From positions 1,984,001 to 2,048,000 of the forward strand of contig CBDFHN010000002.1 in the NCBI GenBank assembly GCA_965247735.1: DNA of 64,000 nucleotides. Reading direction: 5' to 3'. The notes beneath the pieces were generated by a model. That model worked only from the letters and a program-made list of their open reading frames with translations. It was not told where the DNA came from and searched no databases. This document shows positions 1-9,206 of this stretch, piece by piece. Position numbers and translations under genes: made by a program. The stretch's first letter is position 1; the number at the start of each line of letters is the position of its first letter. This stretch comes from JAOXRU01 sp965247735. Its GTDB lineage: Bacteria; Bacteroidota; Bacteroidia; Flavobacteriales; Flavobacteriaceae.

Positions 1-2
1 CA

Positions 3-2153
3 GGCGCTAATTTTAGTAAAAACAGTAATCAATTTGAAGGAGGAACAGATGGTGAAAAAATAAAAATAGCCCTTAATTATGGAATACCACTTGGAGATAA
101 TGGAGGTTTTATTAACTTATCTGGCGCTTTTATCACACGAGAACCTGCCCTTAGGAATAAAGATAATCAAAATAATATCTTTAGAGCTTATCATGGTGTT
201 GAACGTCTTTTTACTGCAAACAATGCTAATCTTGAAGACATGACACTCTTAGACTACCAAAATACTGCAGCAGAACTAACTTATCTTAACCAAGAAACAA
301 AAAATAATATCGCGAATCTGGATATTACTACTCCAGAAGGAATTTCTACTTTACAAACACTGTTAAATTTTGATGCTGATGCTCATGAACTACCGATAAG
401 AAATCTCAGTAGAAAAGATTTTAGGTTCAAAGTTGGTACCTCAAAACTTAGAGAAGGTAAGTTTTTTGCAAATGCCTCGATTCCAATCAATCAAAAAACT
501 GAATTCTATTCCTTTGGAGGAATCAGTTATAGAGAAGGCCTAGCTTCTGGTTTTTATCGACGTCCTGCTCAAGAGGATGGTAGAGCAAATACCTTGGCTT
601 TCCCAAATGGTTTTCTACCAAATATTAATAGTAAGATCACAGATAAGTCTTTGGCAATTGGTATTAAAACTAGTTTTAATGACTGGAAAATAGACTTTTC
701 TAATACCTATGGAAAAAATAGTTTTGCCATATTTGTAGGTAACTCTAGCAATAGCACTTTAGGCACAAGTACTCCTCGGTTTTTTGATGCAGGAGGTTTT
801 AAATTTACACAAAACACTATAAACCTAGATCTTAACAGATATTATACTCCTATTCTTAATGGACTTAATATTGCTATTGGTGCCGAATACAAGATAGAAT
901 CTTACGAAATTATTAATGGTGAAGAAGCTTCCTATGCAAGTTATGACACTAACGGAGCTGTTGTAGATAAACTAACTCCAGATCACTTGCTTGTTCGGCA
1001 CCATTTTACTGGCCATCAGCTTGTTGGAGGATCACAAGTTTATCGTGGTTTCACCCCTGAAAATGCAGCTACAAATTCAAGAAACAATATTGCTGGTTAT
1101 TTTGATTTAGAAGCCGATATTTCAGAAAAATGGTTGATAAATGTAGCAGGTAGGTACGAGGATTTTTCAGATTTTGGAGATACATTTATTTATAAAATAG
1201 CTAGTAGGTATAAGATTACTGATGAAATTTATATTAGAGCAGCTACTAATTCTGGTTTTAGAGCACCATCGCTTCATCAGCAGTATTTTAGCAGAACAAG
1301 TACCGTTTTTGTGGAAAACAAACCTTCAGAATCTGGTTTTTTCACAAATAAAAGCCAAGTTGCCACACTTATAAATATTCCTGAACTAAAAGAAGAAACA
1401 TCACATAATATCAGTGGAGGTTTTACCATAAAACAAAACTCCATATCATTAGCTATAGATGCATATCAAATAAACATCAAAGACAGAATTGTACTTAGTG
1501 GTAGTTTTTCCGATGGCGGAAATCCGCAGTTAATAGCAGCTTTTAAAGTTGCTCAAGCTACTAATGCAAGGTTTTTTGTAAATGCAATTGATACCAAATC
1601 TACAGGAATAGACATTGTTTTATCCCATAAAACCAAATTAGGAGAAAACTTTAATATCAAGAGTGACTTTGCCGCCACTTTTTCCAAAACTACTGTAAAA
1701 AACATAAAAATACCTGAGCTTATTTCTAATGCTGGTCTGGCACAAGATTTTTTTAATGCTCAAGAAGAAGCCTTTCTAACCTTAGCACAACCTAATACAA
1801 AACTAAATTTAAGTAATGCTTTTAGCATTGGAGAATGGAGTTTTCTGATCCGAAATGTCTATTTTGGTAAAGTTATAGATCCAGACAATTTTATTAACGA
1901 TTCTCGAGTTGATTCTGCCTCTATAGCTCCGGATGCTGTCTATGGTAGTAAAATAATTACCGATACTGCTATCACATCTCCATTATTTAAAAGAATAAAA
2001 CTTACTATAGGAGCAAATAATATTTTTGATATTTACCCGGATAAAAACAGACCTCAAAGTACCGCAGGGAACCAATTTATTTATTCAAGAAGAACATCAC
2101 AATTTGGATATTCAGGTAGGTTTCTATTTGCTAAACTTCATTTTTCTTTATAA
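3..2153 (+). CDS. TonB-dependent receptor, 3' part (5' end outside window)
   Basis: Outer-membrane beta-barrel receptor for energised uptake of a ligand that cannot be told from this part. The frame is open from base 3 with no start, so the gene enters from the left edge; the ATG at 240 is internal. Barrel signatures are seen: SGFRAPSLHQQ, the late NIFDIYPDKN strand, alternating aromatic strands, and a last strand ending KLHFSL. The signal peptide, TonB box and plug domain lie outside the window. The downstream transporter gene starts 75 bases after the stop on the same strand, so the two may be co-transcribed. The family call is sure; the substrate is unknown. Confidence 0.9.
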   Translation, partial: GANFSKNSNQFEGGTDGEKIKIALNYGIPLGDNGGFINLSGAFITREPALRNKDNQNNIFRAYHGVERLFTANNANLEDMTLLDYQNTAAELTYLNQETKNNIANLDITTPEGISTLQTLLNFDADAHELPIRNLSRKDFRFKVGTSKLREGKFFANASIPINQKTEFYSFGGISYREGLASGFYRRPAQEDGRANTLAFPNGFLPNINSKITDKSLAIGIKTSFNDWKIDFSNTYGKNSFAIFVGNSSNSTLGTSTPRFFDAGGFKFTQNTINLDLNRYYTPILNGLNIAIGAEYKIESYEIINGEEASYASYDTNGAVVDKLTPDHLLVRHHFTGHQLVGGSQVYRGFTPENAATNSRNNIAGYFDLEADISEKWLINVAGRYEDFSDFGDTFIYKIASRYKITDEIYIRAATNSGFRAPSLHQQYFSRTSTVFVENKPSESGFFTNKSQVATLINIPELKEETSHNISGGFTIKQNSISLAIDAYQINIKDRIVLSGSFSDGGNPQLIAAFKVAQATNARFFVNAIDTKSTGIDIVLSHKTKLGENFNIKSDFAATFSKTTVKNIKIPELISNAGLAQDFFNAQEEAFLTLAQPNTKLNLSNAFSIGEWSFLIRNVYFGKVIDPDNFINDSRVDSASIAPDAVYGSKIITDTAITSPLFKRIKLTIGANNIFDIYPDKNRPQSTAGNQFIYSRRTSQFGYSGRFLFAKLHFSL

Positions 2154-2228
2154 TTTATTTCTCTTCTGCAAAAAGGCTACTTCTTTTTGCCTATTTTGTG
2201 GGCTTATTTATTTCAACACAAACTATTT

Positions 2229-3659
2229 ATGACTCTTTCTAAAAAAATCGGACTCTTATTAGGACCTCTTTTATTTATCATCATAGTCAATATGCCATTT
2301 ACCATGATTTCCGAAAACGGAGATGCTGTTATTGCTGTTGCCTTATGGATGGTTATTTGGTGGATTACCGAGCCCATCAGTATTTCAGTTACGGCATTAC
2401 TCCCTCTTGTATTGTTTCCTTTACTAAAAATAATTCCCTTAGCAGAAGTTGGCGCTAATTATGGTAGCCCTATTATATTTTTGTTCTTTGGTGGTTTTGT
2501 TCTTGCTTTAGCATTAGAAAAGGTCAATCTTCACAAAAGAATTGCTTTAAATATTATAAGGCTTACAGGGACCACACCAAATAAAGTAGTATTAGGTTTT
2601 ATGATTGCTACTGCATTTATGAGTATGTGGATAAGCAATACTGCTAGTACAGTGGTGATGCTACCAATAGCAATGTCTGTAATAAAGCTCTTAATTAATG
2701 ATGAAGATGGTTTTACCAAAGGGGACAAAAATTTTGCATTAAGTGTAATGCTGGGTATAGCTTTTGCCGCAAATTCTGGAGGTATAGCTACTGTTATTGG
2801 AACACCACCAAACTCAATTCTTGTTGGCTTATTAGAAAATGAATATCAAATAGAAATATCATTTTTAAAATGGATGTCTCTAGGTTTACCATTTTCTATT
2901 ATTATGGTTACTGCTAGTTATTTTGTATTGGTAAAATGGATGTTTCCATCAAAAAACATAAAGTTTTCTGCATCAAAAGATGTAATAGCTCAAGAAATTG
3001 AAAAACTCGGCCCCATAACCGCTAAAGAGAAAAGAGTATTACTAGTCTTTGCAGTAACAGTTACTTTATGGATTTTCAGAACACTTATAAACAGCTATAT
3101 TCCTACTCTTGGTCTTTCCGATACTATAATTAGTATTGCAGCAGCAATAGCACTATTTGCTATACCTTTTGATATTAAAAAAGGTGATTTTATCTTAAAA
3201 TGGAAAGATACCGAAAAACTAGCTTGGGGTATTCTTATACTATTCGGTGGTGGTTTAGCGCTGGCAAAAGGAATGTCTACAAGTGGTATTGTAGATATGG
3301 TAACTTCTGCCATTGCCTCAGGTAATTTTAATATTCTATTTACAGTTTCTTTACTAATTGTATTGATGTTGTTCATGACTGAATTAATGAGTAATGTTGC
3401 TCTTGTAGCTGTATTGGCTCCAGTAGTTGCTGGAATAGCAATTGGTTTGGATACTCCAATACTCTATTTATTAATACCAGTAACTATGGCGTCGAGTTGT
3501 GCTTTTATGTTGCCAATGGCCACACCTCCAAATGCCATTGTTTTTGCCAGTGGTTATATAAAAGTAGGACAAATGGCTAAAGCCGGAATTTTCTTAAATC
3601 TGATTGCGGTTTGTTTGCTTATTCTAGTTTTTCAATTTGTAATTCCATTATTGTTTTAA
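2229..3659 (+). CDS. DASS/SLC13-family sodium:anion symporter
   Basis: Inner-membrane carrier of the divalent anion:sodium symporter family, which moves dicarboxylates, sulfate or phosphate. About 476 residues with some a dozen hydrophobic segments. Two inverted-repeat signatures are visible: ISNTAST, then NSGGIATVIGTPPN in the first half, and LMSNVALVAV, then MLPMATPPNAIVFASGY in the second. These SNT/TPPN loops form the substrate and sodium sites in the family. I chose ATG 2229 because it starts a normal short tail before the first membrane helix; an open frame continues upstream to 2187 without support. A strong hairpin terminator follows at 3702. The exact anion cannot be assigned. Confidence 0.9.
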   Translation: MTLSKKIGLLLGPLLFIIIVNMPFTMISENGDAVIAVALWMVIWWITEPISISVTALLPLVLFPLLKIIPLAEVGANYGSPIIFLFFGGFVLALALEKVNLHKRIALNIIRLTGTTPNKVVLGFMIATAFMSMWISNTASTVVMLPIAMSVIKLLINDEDGFTKGDKNFALSVMLGIAFAANSGGIATVIGTPPNSILVGLLENEYQIEISFLKWMSLGLPFSIIMVTASYFVLVKWMFPSKNIKFSASKDVIAQEIEKLGPITAKEKRVLLVFAVTVTLWIFRTLINSYIPTLGLSDTIISIAAAIALFAIPFDIKKGDFILKWKDTEKLAWGILILFGGGLALAKGMSTSGIVDMVTSAIASGNFNILFTVSLLIVLMLFMTELMSNVALVAVLAPVVAGIAIGLDTPILYLLIPVTMASSCAFMLPMATPPNAIVFASGYIKVGQMAKAGIFLNLIAVCLLILVFQFVIPLLF

Positions 3660-3701
3660 AAAAGAAACACTGATAATCAATATATTTCAAAATTACACAT
3701 T

Positions 3702-3731
3702 AAAAAAGCCATCAAAATTGATGGCTTTTTA
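3702..3731 (+). terminator. Rho-independent terminator after the DASS gene
   Basis: Perfect inverted repeat AAAAAAGCCATCA / TGATGGCTTTTTT around a short loop, 42 bases after the transporter stop. It is A-rich on one side and T-rich on the other, so it could work on both strands. Confidence 0.85.
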
Positions 3732-4155
3732 AACTAAACTAACTCTTTTATTCAAAAAAAGAGACTTAAGACTTGAATCAAATTTAACTATTATACACAA
3801 TAACATATAGGGGATTTTTCCCCTTTTAAATGTAGGAATTGTAAATAGTGTCTTTTTTAAAATAAGTCATCAAAAAACCCCGTTATTCACGGGGTTTCTC
3901 TTCGCTAATTCAAATAACTAAAAAGATTCTACTTCTTCAAAATTATTTTATTGTATATATTTTTAAGGCAATTGACTTTATCTCTCTATATAAAAGACTA
4001 CTAATAAAGTGAAATGTTACAAAAAAAATAAAATTATAACACTTCCTTAACCATTACAGCTCTTCTTGTTAAAATTTTCTTAATTAACCACTCTTAATTA
4101 AACCATTTTCTTTTTCAATGGTCTTAGAACTATAAACAATAAAAAAACAAACAGT
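3732..4155. other. Non-coding interval with two further hairpins
   Basis: No supported gene here. A short hairpin GGGGA/TCCCC followed by four Ts lies at 3809-3827. A stronger one, AAACCCCG/CGGGGTTT with a 7-base loop, lies at 3875-3897. Read on the minus strand the second is followed by six Ts. A TAnnTTTG-like box on the minus strand (TAATTTTG, complement at 3936-3943) lies just upstream of it. No minus-strand gene ends there, so a very short minus-strand RNA is possible but unproven. Confidence 0.5.
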
Positions 4156-4605
4156 ATGAAAAAATTAGCAAGCTTAGCACTTATATCATTAATGAGTATA
4201 AGTGCATTCTCCCAACATGGAGAAAGAACGCATCGTGAATCTGATTTAACGCCAACGCAAAAAGCCACATTAAGAACCAAAAAAATGGCTCTTTCTTTAG
4301 ATTTAAACGAAAATCAACAGAAACAAATACTTGTCTTGCAGACAGACATGGCTGTAAAACATGCAAAAAATAAAGAAACACATAAAGCAAGAAAAGAAGA
4401 AGGTAAAAAGCCTAGCAAAGAAGAACGCTTTGCTTTTATGAATGCTAAACTAGACGAAAAACTAGCTTATCAGAATCAAATGAAAAAAATTCTTAATGGT
4501 GAACAATATGACCAATGGAAAAAACATCATCATAAAAGAAAAGCTAAAAAAAGCCAGAAAATGAGGAAGGCAAAAAAAGAACGTAAAGAGAGAAAAAGAT
4601 ATTAA
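4156..4605 (+). CDS. Small basic periplasmic protein, Spy/CpxP-like or DUF4890-like
   Basis: 149 residues with a type I signal peptide ending near ISAFSQ. The mature part is helical and highly charged: an LTPTQKA segment, a KMALSLDLNENQQKQI helix, and a Lys/Arg-rich tail with repeated KKAKK-type runs. The layout of a 'thresholds, Asn-Gln, QYDQWKKH' helical hairpin resembles the Bacteroidota DUF4890 proteins, which look like small Spy/CpxP envelope chaperones. Function is inferred from shape only. Single gene between terminators, convergent with hemL. Confidence 0.75.
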   Translation: MKKLASLALISLMSISAFSQHGERTHRESDLTPTQKATLRTKKMALSLDLNENQQKQILVLQTDMAVKHAKNKETHKARKEEGKKPSKEERFAFMNAKLDEKLAYQNQMKKILNGEQYDQWKKHHHKRKAKKSQKMRKAKKERKERKRY

Positions 4606-4611
4606 AAAAAG

Positions 4612-4645
4612 AAAGCTCCAAAAACTAATCATTTTTGGAGCTTTT
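4612..4645. terminator. Bidirectional terminator
   Basis: 13-base inverted repeat AAAGCTCCAAAAA / TTTTTGGAGCTTT with a 7-base loop. It sits between the convergent stops of the DUF4890-like gene (plus) and hemL (minus) and can serve both. Confidence 0.85.
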
Positions 4646-4655
4646 ATTTTAACTA

Positions 4656-5942
4656 CTATAGTGTTTTTACCACTTTTTTAAGTGCAGCTATAGTAGCATC
4701 TAAATCTTCATAAGAGATAGCATCATTTAAAAAATAGCTTTCAAAAGCACTTGGTGGTAAATACACACCCTCATTTAACATTCCATGAAAATATTTCTTA
4801 AACGTATCATTATTTCCTGTTGCTGAAGAATCAAAATCTACAACATCCGTATCTGTAAAATGCACCGATATCATAGATCCATACCTATTAATTTTATGAG
4901 TAATGCCTGCTGCTTCCAAAACTTTACTAAAACCTTTATGCAAATACGCTGTTTTTTCTGCTAAACTTTTAAAAACTTGTGGATTGTTATTTAATGCTGT
5001 TAACATTGCCAATCCAGCACTCATAGCCAGTGGATTTCCACTAAGCGTTCCTGCCTGATATACTGGTCCATTTGGAGCTAAATAATCCATAATTTCATTT
5101 CTAGCAGCAAAAGCTCCTACAGGCAATCCACCACCAATAACTTTACCAAATGTAACAATATCTGCAGCAATACCTAAAGCTTCTTGTGCACCACCTTTAC
5201 CCAACCTAAAGCCTGTCATTACTTCATCAAAGATCAATAATATCCCGTTTGAAGTACACAAGTCTCTAAGACCTTGCATAAAACGTTGCTCTGGAATAAT
5301 GCAGCCCATGTTTCCAGCAATAGGCTCAATAATTATTGCTGCAATCTCATCTTTATTGGCAGTCACCAAATCTTGTACACTTTTTAGATCGTTATACTTT
5401 GCCAGAAGTGTATCTTTTGCCGTTCCTGCTGTAACACCTGGACTATTTGGAGTCCCAAAAGTAACAGCTCCACTACCTGCCTGAATTAAAAAAGAATCTG
5501 AATGCCCATGGTAACAACCAGCAAATTTTATAATCTTATCTTTTTTTGTAAATCCTCTTGCTAATCTAACAGCACTCATACATGCTTCTGTACCGCTATT
5601 AACGAATCTAATTTTATCGATATTGGGTACCATAGCTACTGCTAGTTTTGCAATTTCTGTTTCAATAGCAGTTGGCATACCAAATGAAGTTCCTTTTTTT
5701 GCCTTATCAATAACTGCTGTTAAAACAGGCTCATATGCATGTCCCAAAATTAATGGCCCCCAAGATGCAATAAAATCAATATATTTATTTCCATCTTCAT
5801 CATATAAATATGCTCCTTTTGCTTCTTTTACAAAAACAGGAGTCCCTCCTACTGCATTAAACGCTCTTACAGGTGAATTTACACCTCCTGGAATATATTC
5901 CTTGGCTTCATTAAATAAAGCACTACTTCTTTGGTATTTCAT
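4656..5942 (-). CDS. hemL: Glutamate-1-semialdehyde 2,1-aminomutase
   Basis: PLP enzyme of the C5 route to tetrapyrroles; converts glutamate-1-semialdehyde to 5-aminolevulinate in the cytoplasm. 428 residues, the normal family length. Visible motifs: N-terminal [11 protein letters not shown], the [10 protein letters not shown] phosphate-binding stretch, [20 protein letters not shown], and the Schiff-base lysine in [10 protein letters not shown] (Lys267). The following PVGAFA and [10 protein letters not shown] are also typical. ATG at 5942 fits the family start. Monocistronic here; it shares a bidirectional terminator with the convergent gene. Confidence 0.97.
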   Translation of the reverse strand: MKYQRSSALFNEAKEYIPGGVNSPVRAFNAVGGTPVFVKEAKGAYLYDEDGNKYIDFIASWGPLILGHAYEPVLTAVIDKAKKGTSFGMPTAIETEIAKLAVAMVPNIDKIRFVNSGTEACMSAVRLARGFTKKDKIIKFAGCYHGHSDSFLIQAGSGAVTFGTPNSPGVTAGTAKDTLLAKYNDLKSVQDLVTANKDEIAAIIIEPIAGNMGCIIPEQRFMQGLRDLCTSNGILLIFDEVMTGFRLGKGGAQEALGIAADIVTFGKVIGGGLPVGAFAARNEIMDYLAPNGPVYQAGTLSGNPLAMSAGLAMLTALNNNPQVFKSLAEKTAYLHKGFSKVLEAAGITHKINRYGSMISVHFTDTDVVDFDSSATGNNDTFKKYFHGMLNEGVYLPPSAFESYFLNDAISYEDLDATIAALKKVVKTL

Positions 5943-6066
5943 TTGTTTTTTATTCCTTTTTACGGTTGTTTATATTCACCACAATTAAAATGAATACTAT
6001 CAGTTTCCGTTTATATCTTAATTCTTTTTTAGCTGTTCTGAATATTTCTAAAACGCAACAACCTAC

Positions 6067-6921
6067 TTATTTTCCACTATCTTTTCTAACAATTAACTCC
6101 TGCCCAATTGAAATATCATTCGATTTCAATGAATTTAGATTTTTAATAGCAGCTACAGAAATACTATATTTTTTTGATATACTATATAAGGTTTCCCCTT
6201 TTGTTACCTTGTGCGTAATATAAAAAGGCTTTTCTACTTTCTTTTTAACTACATACCCTTCTCTTAAAACTTCCCTATCATATTTATAAAGCTCATATCT
6301 TTTTATAATACTGATAAGCTTGTCTGGATATTTTCTATCTGTTGCATAACCAGCTTCTTTTAAGCCTTTTGCCCATCCTTTATAATTATCTTTTCTATAG
6401 TTGAACAAGAAAGAATACCGTCCTCTATTTGCTAGAAATATACTATGATCCCTAAATGAAAACATGGGGTTATTATACTTCCTAAAACATTCTCCTTTAG
6501 CATCATCATCATGAAAAACAACAGGGCCTAACCATCCTGAATGGCATTTTATCCCAAAATGATTGTTAGAACGTATCGTTAAATTAGATCTTCCCGAATT
6601 GCTTTCTAAAATCCCTTGTGCCAAGGTTATACTTGCAGGAATTCCATAGGCTCTCATTTCCTTTTTTGCAATGTCAGCAAACGTAATAATATAATCCTCA
6701 GTAGAACTTATGGTATATGCCATAAATATTCCATTGTCTTTTGGTAATGGATGAGGATCATCTGCGGTTTTGTACAACTTTCTTTTTACACTAGTACTTT
6801 TTTCTTCCTTAGTTGAAGAGCGCTGTCTTTTTGGAGCGTGAGTTTTCTGTGTATTTTTCTTAGCTCCGCAACTTACTATTAAAAAGCAAAGTGCAAAGGC
6901 ATATAAAAACTTAAAATTCAT
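6067..6921 (-). CDS. Glucosaminidase lipoprotein with C-terminal LysM
   Basis: Peptidoglycan hydrolase of the GH73-type endo-N-acetylglucosaminidase fold. The lipobox LIVSCGAKK puts the lipidated Cys at residue 18, so it is probably anchored in the outer membrane facing the periplasm. A charged linker follows, then the catalytic domain at about 70-215 with GILESNSGRSNL (putative acid Glu) and NNHFGIKCH. A LysM domain at about 234-278 (KGETLYSISKKYSIS) binds glycan. It lies 76 bases downstream of the PLP gene on the same strand. Involvement in cell-wall remodelling or division is known for the family; the specific role is not visible. Confidence 0.9.
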   Translation of the reverse strand: MNFKFLYAFALCFLIVSCGAKKNTQKTHAPKRQRSSTKEEKSTSVKRKLYKTADDPHPLPKDNGIFMAYTISSTEDYIITFADIAKKEMRAYGIPASITLAQGILESNSGRSNLTIRSNNHFGIKCHSGWLGPVVFHDDDAKGECFRKYNNPMFSFRDHSIFLANRGRYSFLFNYRKDNYKGWAKGLKEAGYATDRKYPDKLISIIKRYELYKYDREVLREGYVVKKKVEKPFYITHKVTKGETLYSISKKYSISVAAIKNLNSLKSNDISIGQELIVRKDSGK

Positions 6922-6997
6922 GTGTCTATATTTATTTTTAACAAGCGCAAAATCAAGCTTTTTATTGAATGATCTTTTTTAACAGTGCTTATATATA

Positions 6998-7909
6998 TTA
7001 GTGTTCAATTATTGGTATTCCTTTTTTCTTTAATACTGCATTCATTCCCGTTATTCCTTGAAGTCCTCCTGTATGAATTGCTAAAATTTTAGTTCCTTTC
7101 TTGAACTTGTCTCTTTTTATTAAATCCATAATGCCAAACATCATTTTTCCTGTATAAATTGGATCAAGAGGAATAGTTGTTTCATTCTTAAAATCATTGA
7201 TAAAAGTTACTAAACCTTCATTTATCTTAGCGTATCCTCCAAAATGATATTCCAGATTGAGTGTCCAATTTGTTTTCTTCACAAAAGTACAAATATCTTG
7301 TTCTAAAAAATCACCTTTTAACGCAGGAAAACCTATAATTTGTTGTTTTATAGTACTGCTATTGATAATTCCTGCGATTGTACCTCCAGTACCAACAGCA
7401 CAAGCTACACTATCAAAATCTGCATCTTTTTCCGTTAATATTTCTTCACAACCTTGTACCGCTAATACATTTGTACCACCTTCAGGAACTAGATAAAAGT
7501 CTCCAAATTCTCCTTTTAACATTTCTATAAAATGGGATTCTTCTTTTTCTCGATAGCTAGCTCTAGAAACAAAATGGAACTTCATTCCAAAATCTGAAGC
7601 CAACGCCAATGTTGGATTATCAGCTATTTTATCGCTCAACTCCTCTCCTCTGATAACACCAATAGTTTTAAAACCATATTTTTCACCAACAGCAGCAACA
7701 GCCATTATATGATTAGAATATGCTCCTCCAAAAGTCAATAAAACAGTTTTGTTAAGCTGTTTTGCCTCTTTTATATTATATTTTAGTTTTCTGTATTTGT
7801 TTCCAGAAATATAAGGATGAATCGTATCTTCTCTTTTTATAAAGAGACGCAATCCTTTTTCTTTTAAAATAGGAAGAAATACTTCTTGATTAGGAATAGT
7901 TAAGTTCAA
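6998..7909 (-). CDS. D-cysteine desulfhydrase / ACC deaminase family PLP enzyme
   Basis: 303 residues of the fold II PLP family that includes D-cysteine desulfhydrase and 1-aminocyclopropane-1-carboxylate deaminase. The PLP lysine is in SGNKYRKL (Lys38). The GGAYSNH and GTGGTIAG motifs bind substrate and cofactor phosphate. The sequence does not let me choose between the two activities; in Bacteroidota without ethylene biology, D-cysteine or related amino-acid breakdown is the likelier one. It starts 10 bases after the stop of the 110-residue gene upstream, so both are probably one transcript. Confidence 0.88.
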   Translation of the reverse strand: MNLTIPNQEVFLPILKEKGLRLFIKREDTIHPYISGNKYRKLKYNIKEAKQLNKTVLLTFGGAYSNHIMAVAAVGEKYGFKTIGVIRGEELSDKIADNPTLALASDFGMKFHFVSRASYREKEESHFIEMLKGEFGDFYLVPEGGTNVLAVQGCEEILTEKDADFDSVACAVGTGGTIAGIINSSTIKQQIIGFPALKGDFLEQDICTFVKKTNWTLNLEYHFGGYAKINEGLVTFINDFKNETTIPLDPIYTGKMMFGIMDLIKRDKFKKGTKILAIHTGGLQGITGMNAVLKKKGIPIIEH

Positions 7910-7919
7910 TAGCTTTATT

Positions 7920-8252
7920 TTATCCGCGAAGATAATTCAAAAAACTAAATGCTTTTTTATTTTCCAAATAATTTGGATTCTGCTCATTATAATATGCCTC
8001 TCTTTCAAAGCTAATATTTCTATAAGCCATATAGGTATCACCTTTATAACGAAAAACTTTTATCAGCCATTCTAAAAGGTACAAAACATAAAAAGGAAGA
8101 ATCAACAGTTCCAATTGCTGACGCAGATGTATACGCTCATGATTTATAAGCACCTCATCTTCTTTCAGATTTTCTGATTTAAGAATTATTACAGGCCATA
8201 AAGTAAGTCCTATAAATTCTTTTGGCAACAAATACTTAAAAATTAATACCAT
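7920..8252 (-). CDS. Small membrane-associated protein with an HExxH motif
   Basis: 110 residues, not a named family that I recognise. HERIH (an exact HExxH zinc motif) lies in INHERIHLRQQLELL, followed by a hydrophobic helix ILPFYVLYLLEWLIK and, about 35 residues on, FEREAYYNE that could give a third Glu ligand. This order resembles the core of M48/M56-type integral membrane metallopeptidases, but the protein is far shorter than those. It could be a minimal zincin or an inactive relative. A minus-strand TATATTTG box (complement 8266-8273) lies just upstream. Same transcript as the PLP gene. Confidence 0.75.
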   Translation of the reverse strand: MVLIFKYLLPKEFIGLTLWPVIILKSENLKEDEVLINHERIHLRQQLELLILPFYVLYLLEWLIKVFRYKGDTYMAYRNISFEREAYYNEQNPNYLENKKAFSFLNYLRG

Positions 8253-8265
8253 AATTAAACCAACT

Positions 8266-8273
8266 CAAATATA
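8266..8273 (-). promoter_or_regulatory. Bacteroidota -7 box (TATATTTG)
   Basis: Exact TAnnTTTG match on the minus strand, 14 bases upstream of the HExxH gene start. No clear -33 TTG at the usual spacing. Confidence 0.5.
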
Positions 8274-8366
8274 AGACCAAAATTACATTAACTTTGTAAA
8301 AACAAATTATTATTACTTTTAAAATTTGTTAAAACCCAATTATTTTCGATTAAACGTATCTTAAAA

Positions 8367-8534
8367 ATGAATAAAAAAAGAATACCTTTAACAGAAGGAG
8401 ATTTCTACCTTACTCCAGAAGGTTACAAATGTTTTACAGCCCAATATCATCTTAAAAGAGGATATTGTTGTGAAAGTGGGTGTAGGCATTGCCCTTATGG
8501 CTATGATAAGAAAACAAACTCATACCAAAATTAA
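8367..8534 (+). CDS. DUF5522-family small Cys-rich protein
   Basis: A 55-residue gene from ATG 8367 to TAA 8534. The end HLKRGYCCESGCRHCPYGY is the diagnostic conserved core of DUF5522, a short bacterial family. Five cysteines and a His within 20 residues suggest a metal or iron-sulfur site, though function is unknown. It sits alone between a divergent minus-strand gene and the DUF4136 lipoprotein gene. Confidence 0.85.
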   Translation: MNKKRIPLTEGDFYLTPEGYKCFTAQYHLKRGYCCESGCRHCPYGYDKKTNSYQN

Positions 8535-8629
8535 ACAAAAACACCTATTCGGCATAGTTATTGTTGCCTTATTATATAGCTTCTACAAAAGCAATATGCT
8601 CAATTTTAACTAATTAAAATTACTGATTT

Positions 8630-9169
8630 ATGAAAACGTTTAGATATATTCTACCCATTATTGCAATACTGATGTTTAGTTCATGTGTTTCTATAAAAGT
8701 AGCTTCTGATTATGATAGAGAAGCCAATTTTAACGATTACAAAACATTTGCTTTTTATAAAACCGGTATTGATAAAGCACAAATATCAGATTTAGATAAA
8801 AAACGAATACTAAGAGCTATAGATACCGAATTACAATCTAGAGGTCTTGTTAAATCTAATGATCCTGATATTTTAATTAGTATTTTTACTAAAGAAAAAG
8901 AACGTGTTAATATTTACAATTCTAACTTTGGTTATGGTTGGGGATGGCATCCTTGGTACTGGGGAGCAAACCACAGTAATATTTCTACTTCAACAGTAGG
9001 CTCTTTGTATATAGATGTTATTCAAAATAAAAACAAAGAATTAGTATGGCAAGGAAAAGGATCTGGAAGCCTTAATTTTGATGGAGATATTGCAAGAAAA
9101 GAAGAAAAAATAAAAGAATTTGTTTCTGAAATTTTAAAACAATACCCTCCAGAAGCAAGCACTAAATAA
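8630..9169 (+). CDS. DUF4136 lipoprotein
   Basis: 179 residues. Lipobox MFSSCVS gives lipidated Cys19. The DUF4136 pattern is clear: VASDYDREANFNDYKTFAFY, then a helix KKRILRAIDTELQSRGL, then the DILISIFTKEKE strand, and late VWQGKGSGSLN. Family members are outer-membrane-linked lipoproteins of unknown role. The Gly/Trp-rich insert WGWHPWYWG is typical of the family. A strong shared terminator follows. Confidence 0.9.
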   Translation: MKTFRYILPIIAILMFSSCVSIKVASDYDREANFNDYKTFAFYKTGIDKAQISDLDKKRILRAIDTELQSRGLVKSNDPDILISIFTKEKERVNIYNSNFGYGWGWHPWYWGANHSNISTSTVGSLYIDVIQNKNKELVWQGKGSGSLNFDGDIARKEEKIKEFVSEILKQYPPEASTK

Positions 9170-9174
9170 TACTT

Positions 9175-9203
9175 AAGCCCCTAGTTCTAAGAATTAGGGG
9201 CTT
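9175..9203. terminator. Bidirectional terminator
   Basis: Long near-perfect inverted repeat AAGCCCCTA.../...TAGGGGCTT, T-rich on the plus-strand exit. Sits between the convergent DUF4136 and Lrp genes. Confidence 0.85.
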
Positions 9204-9206
9204 TTG

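Noticed and set aside
240..2153. ATG at 240 as the start of the TonB receptor
   Set aside because: The frame is open to base 3 and the protein part before it fits a barrel, so the gene continues beyond the edge.
2026..2232. 68-residue plus-strand frame at the end of the receptor
   Set aside because: Overlaps the receptor out of frame, Phe/Leu-rich, no support.
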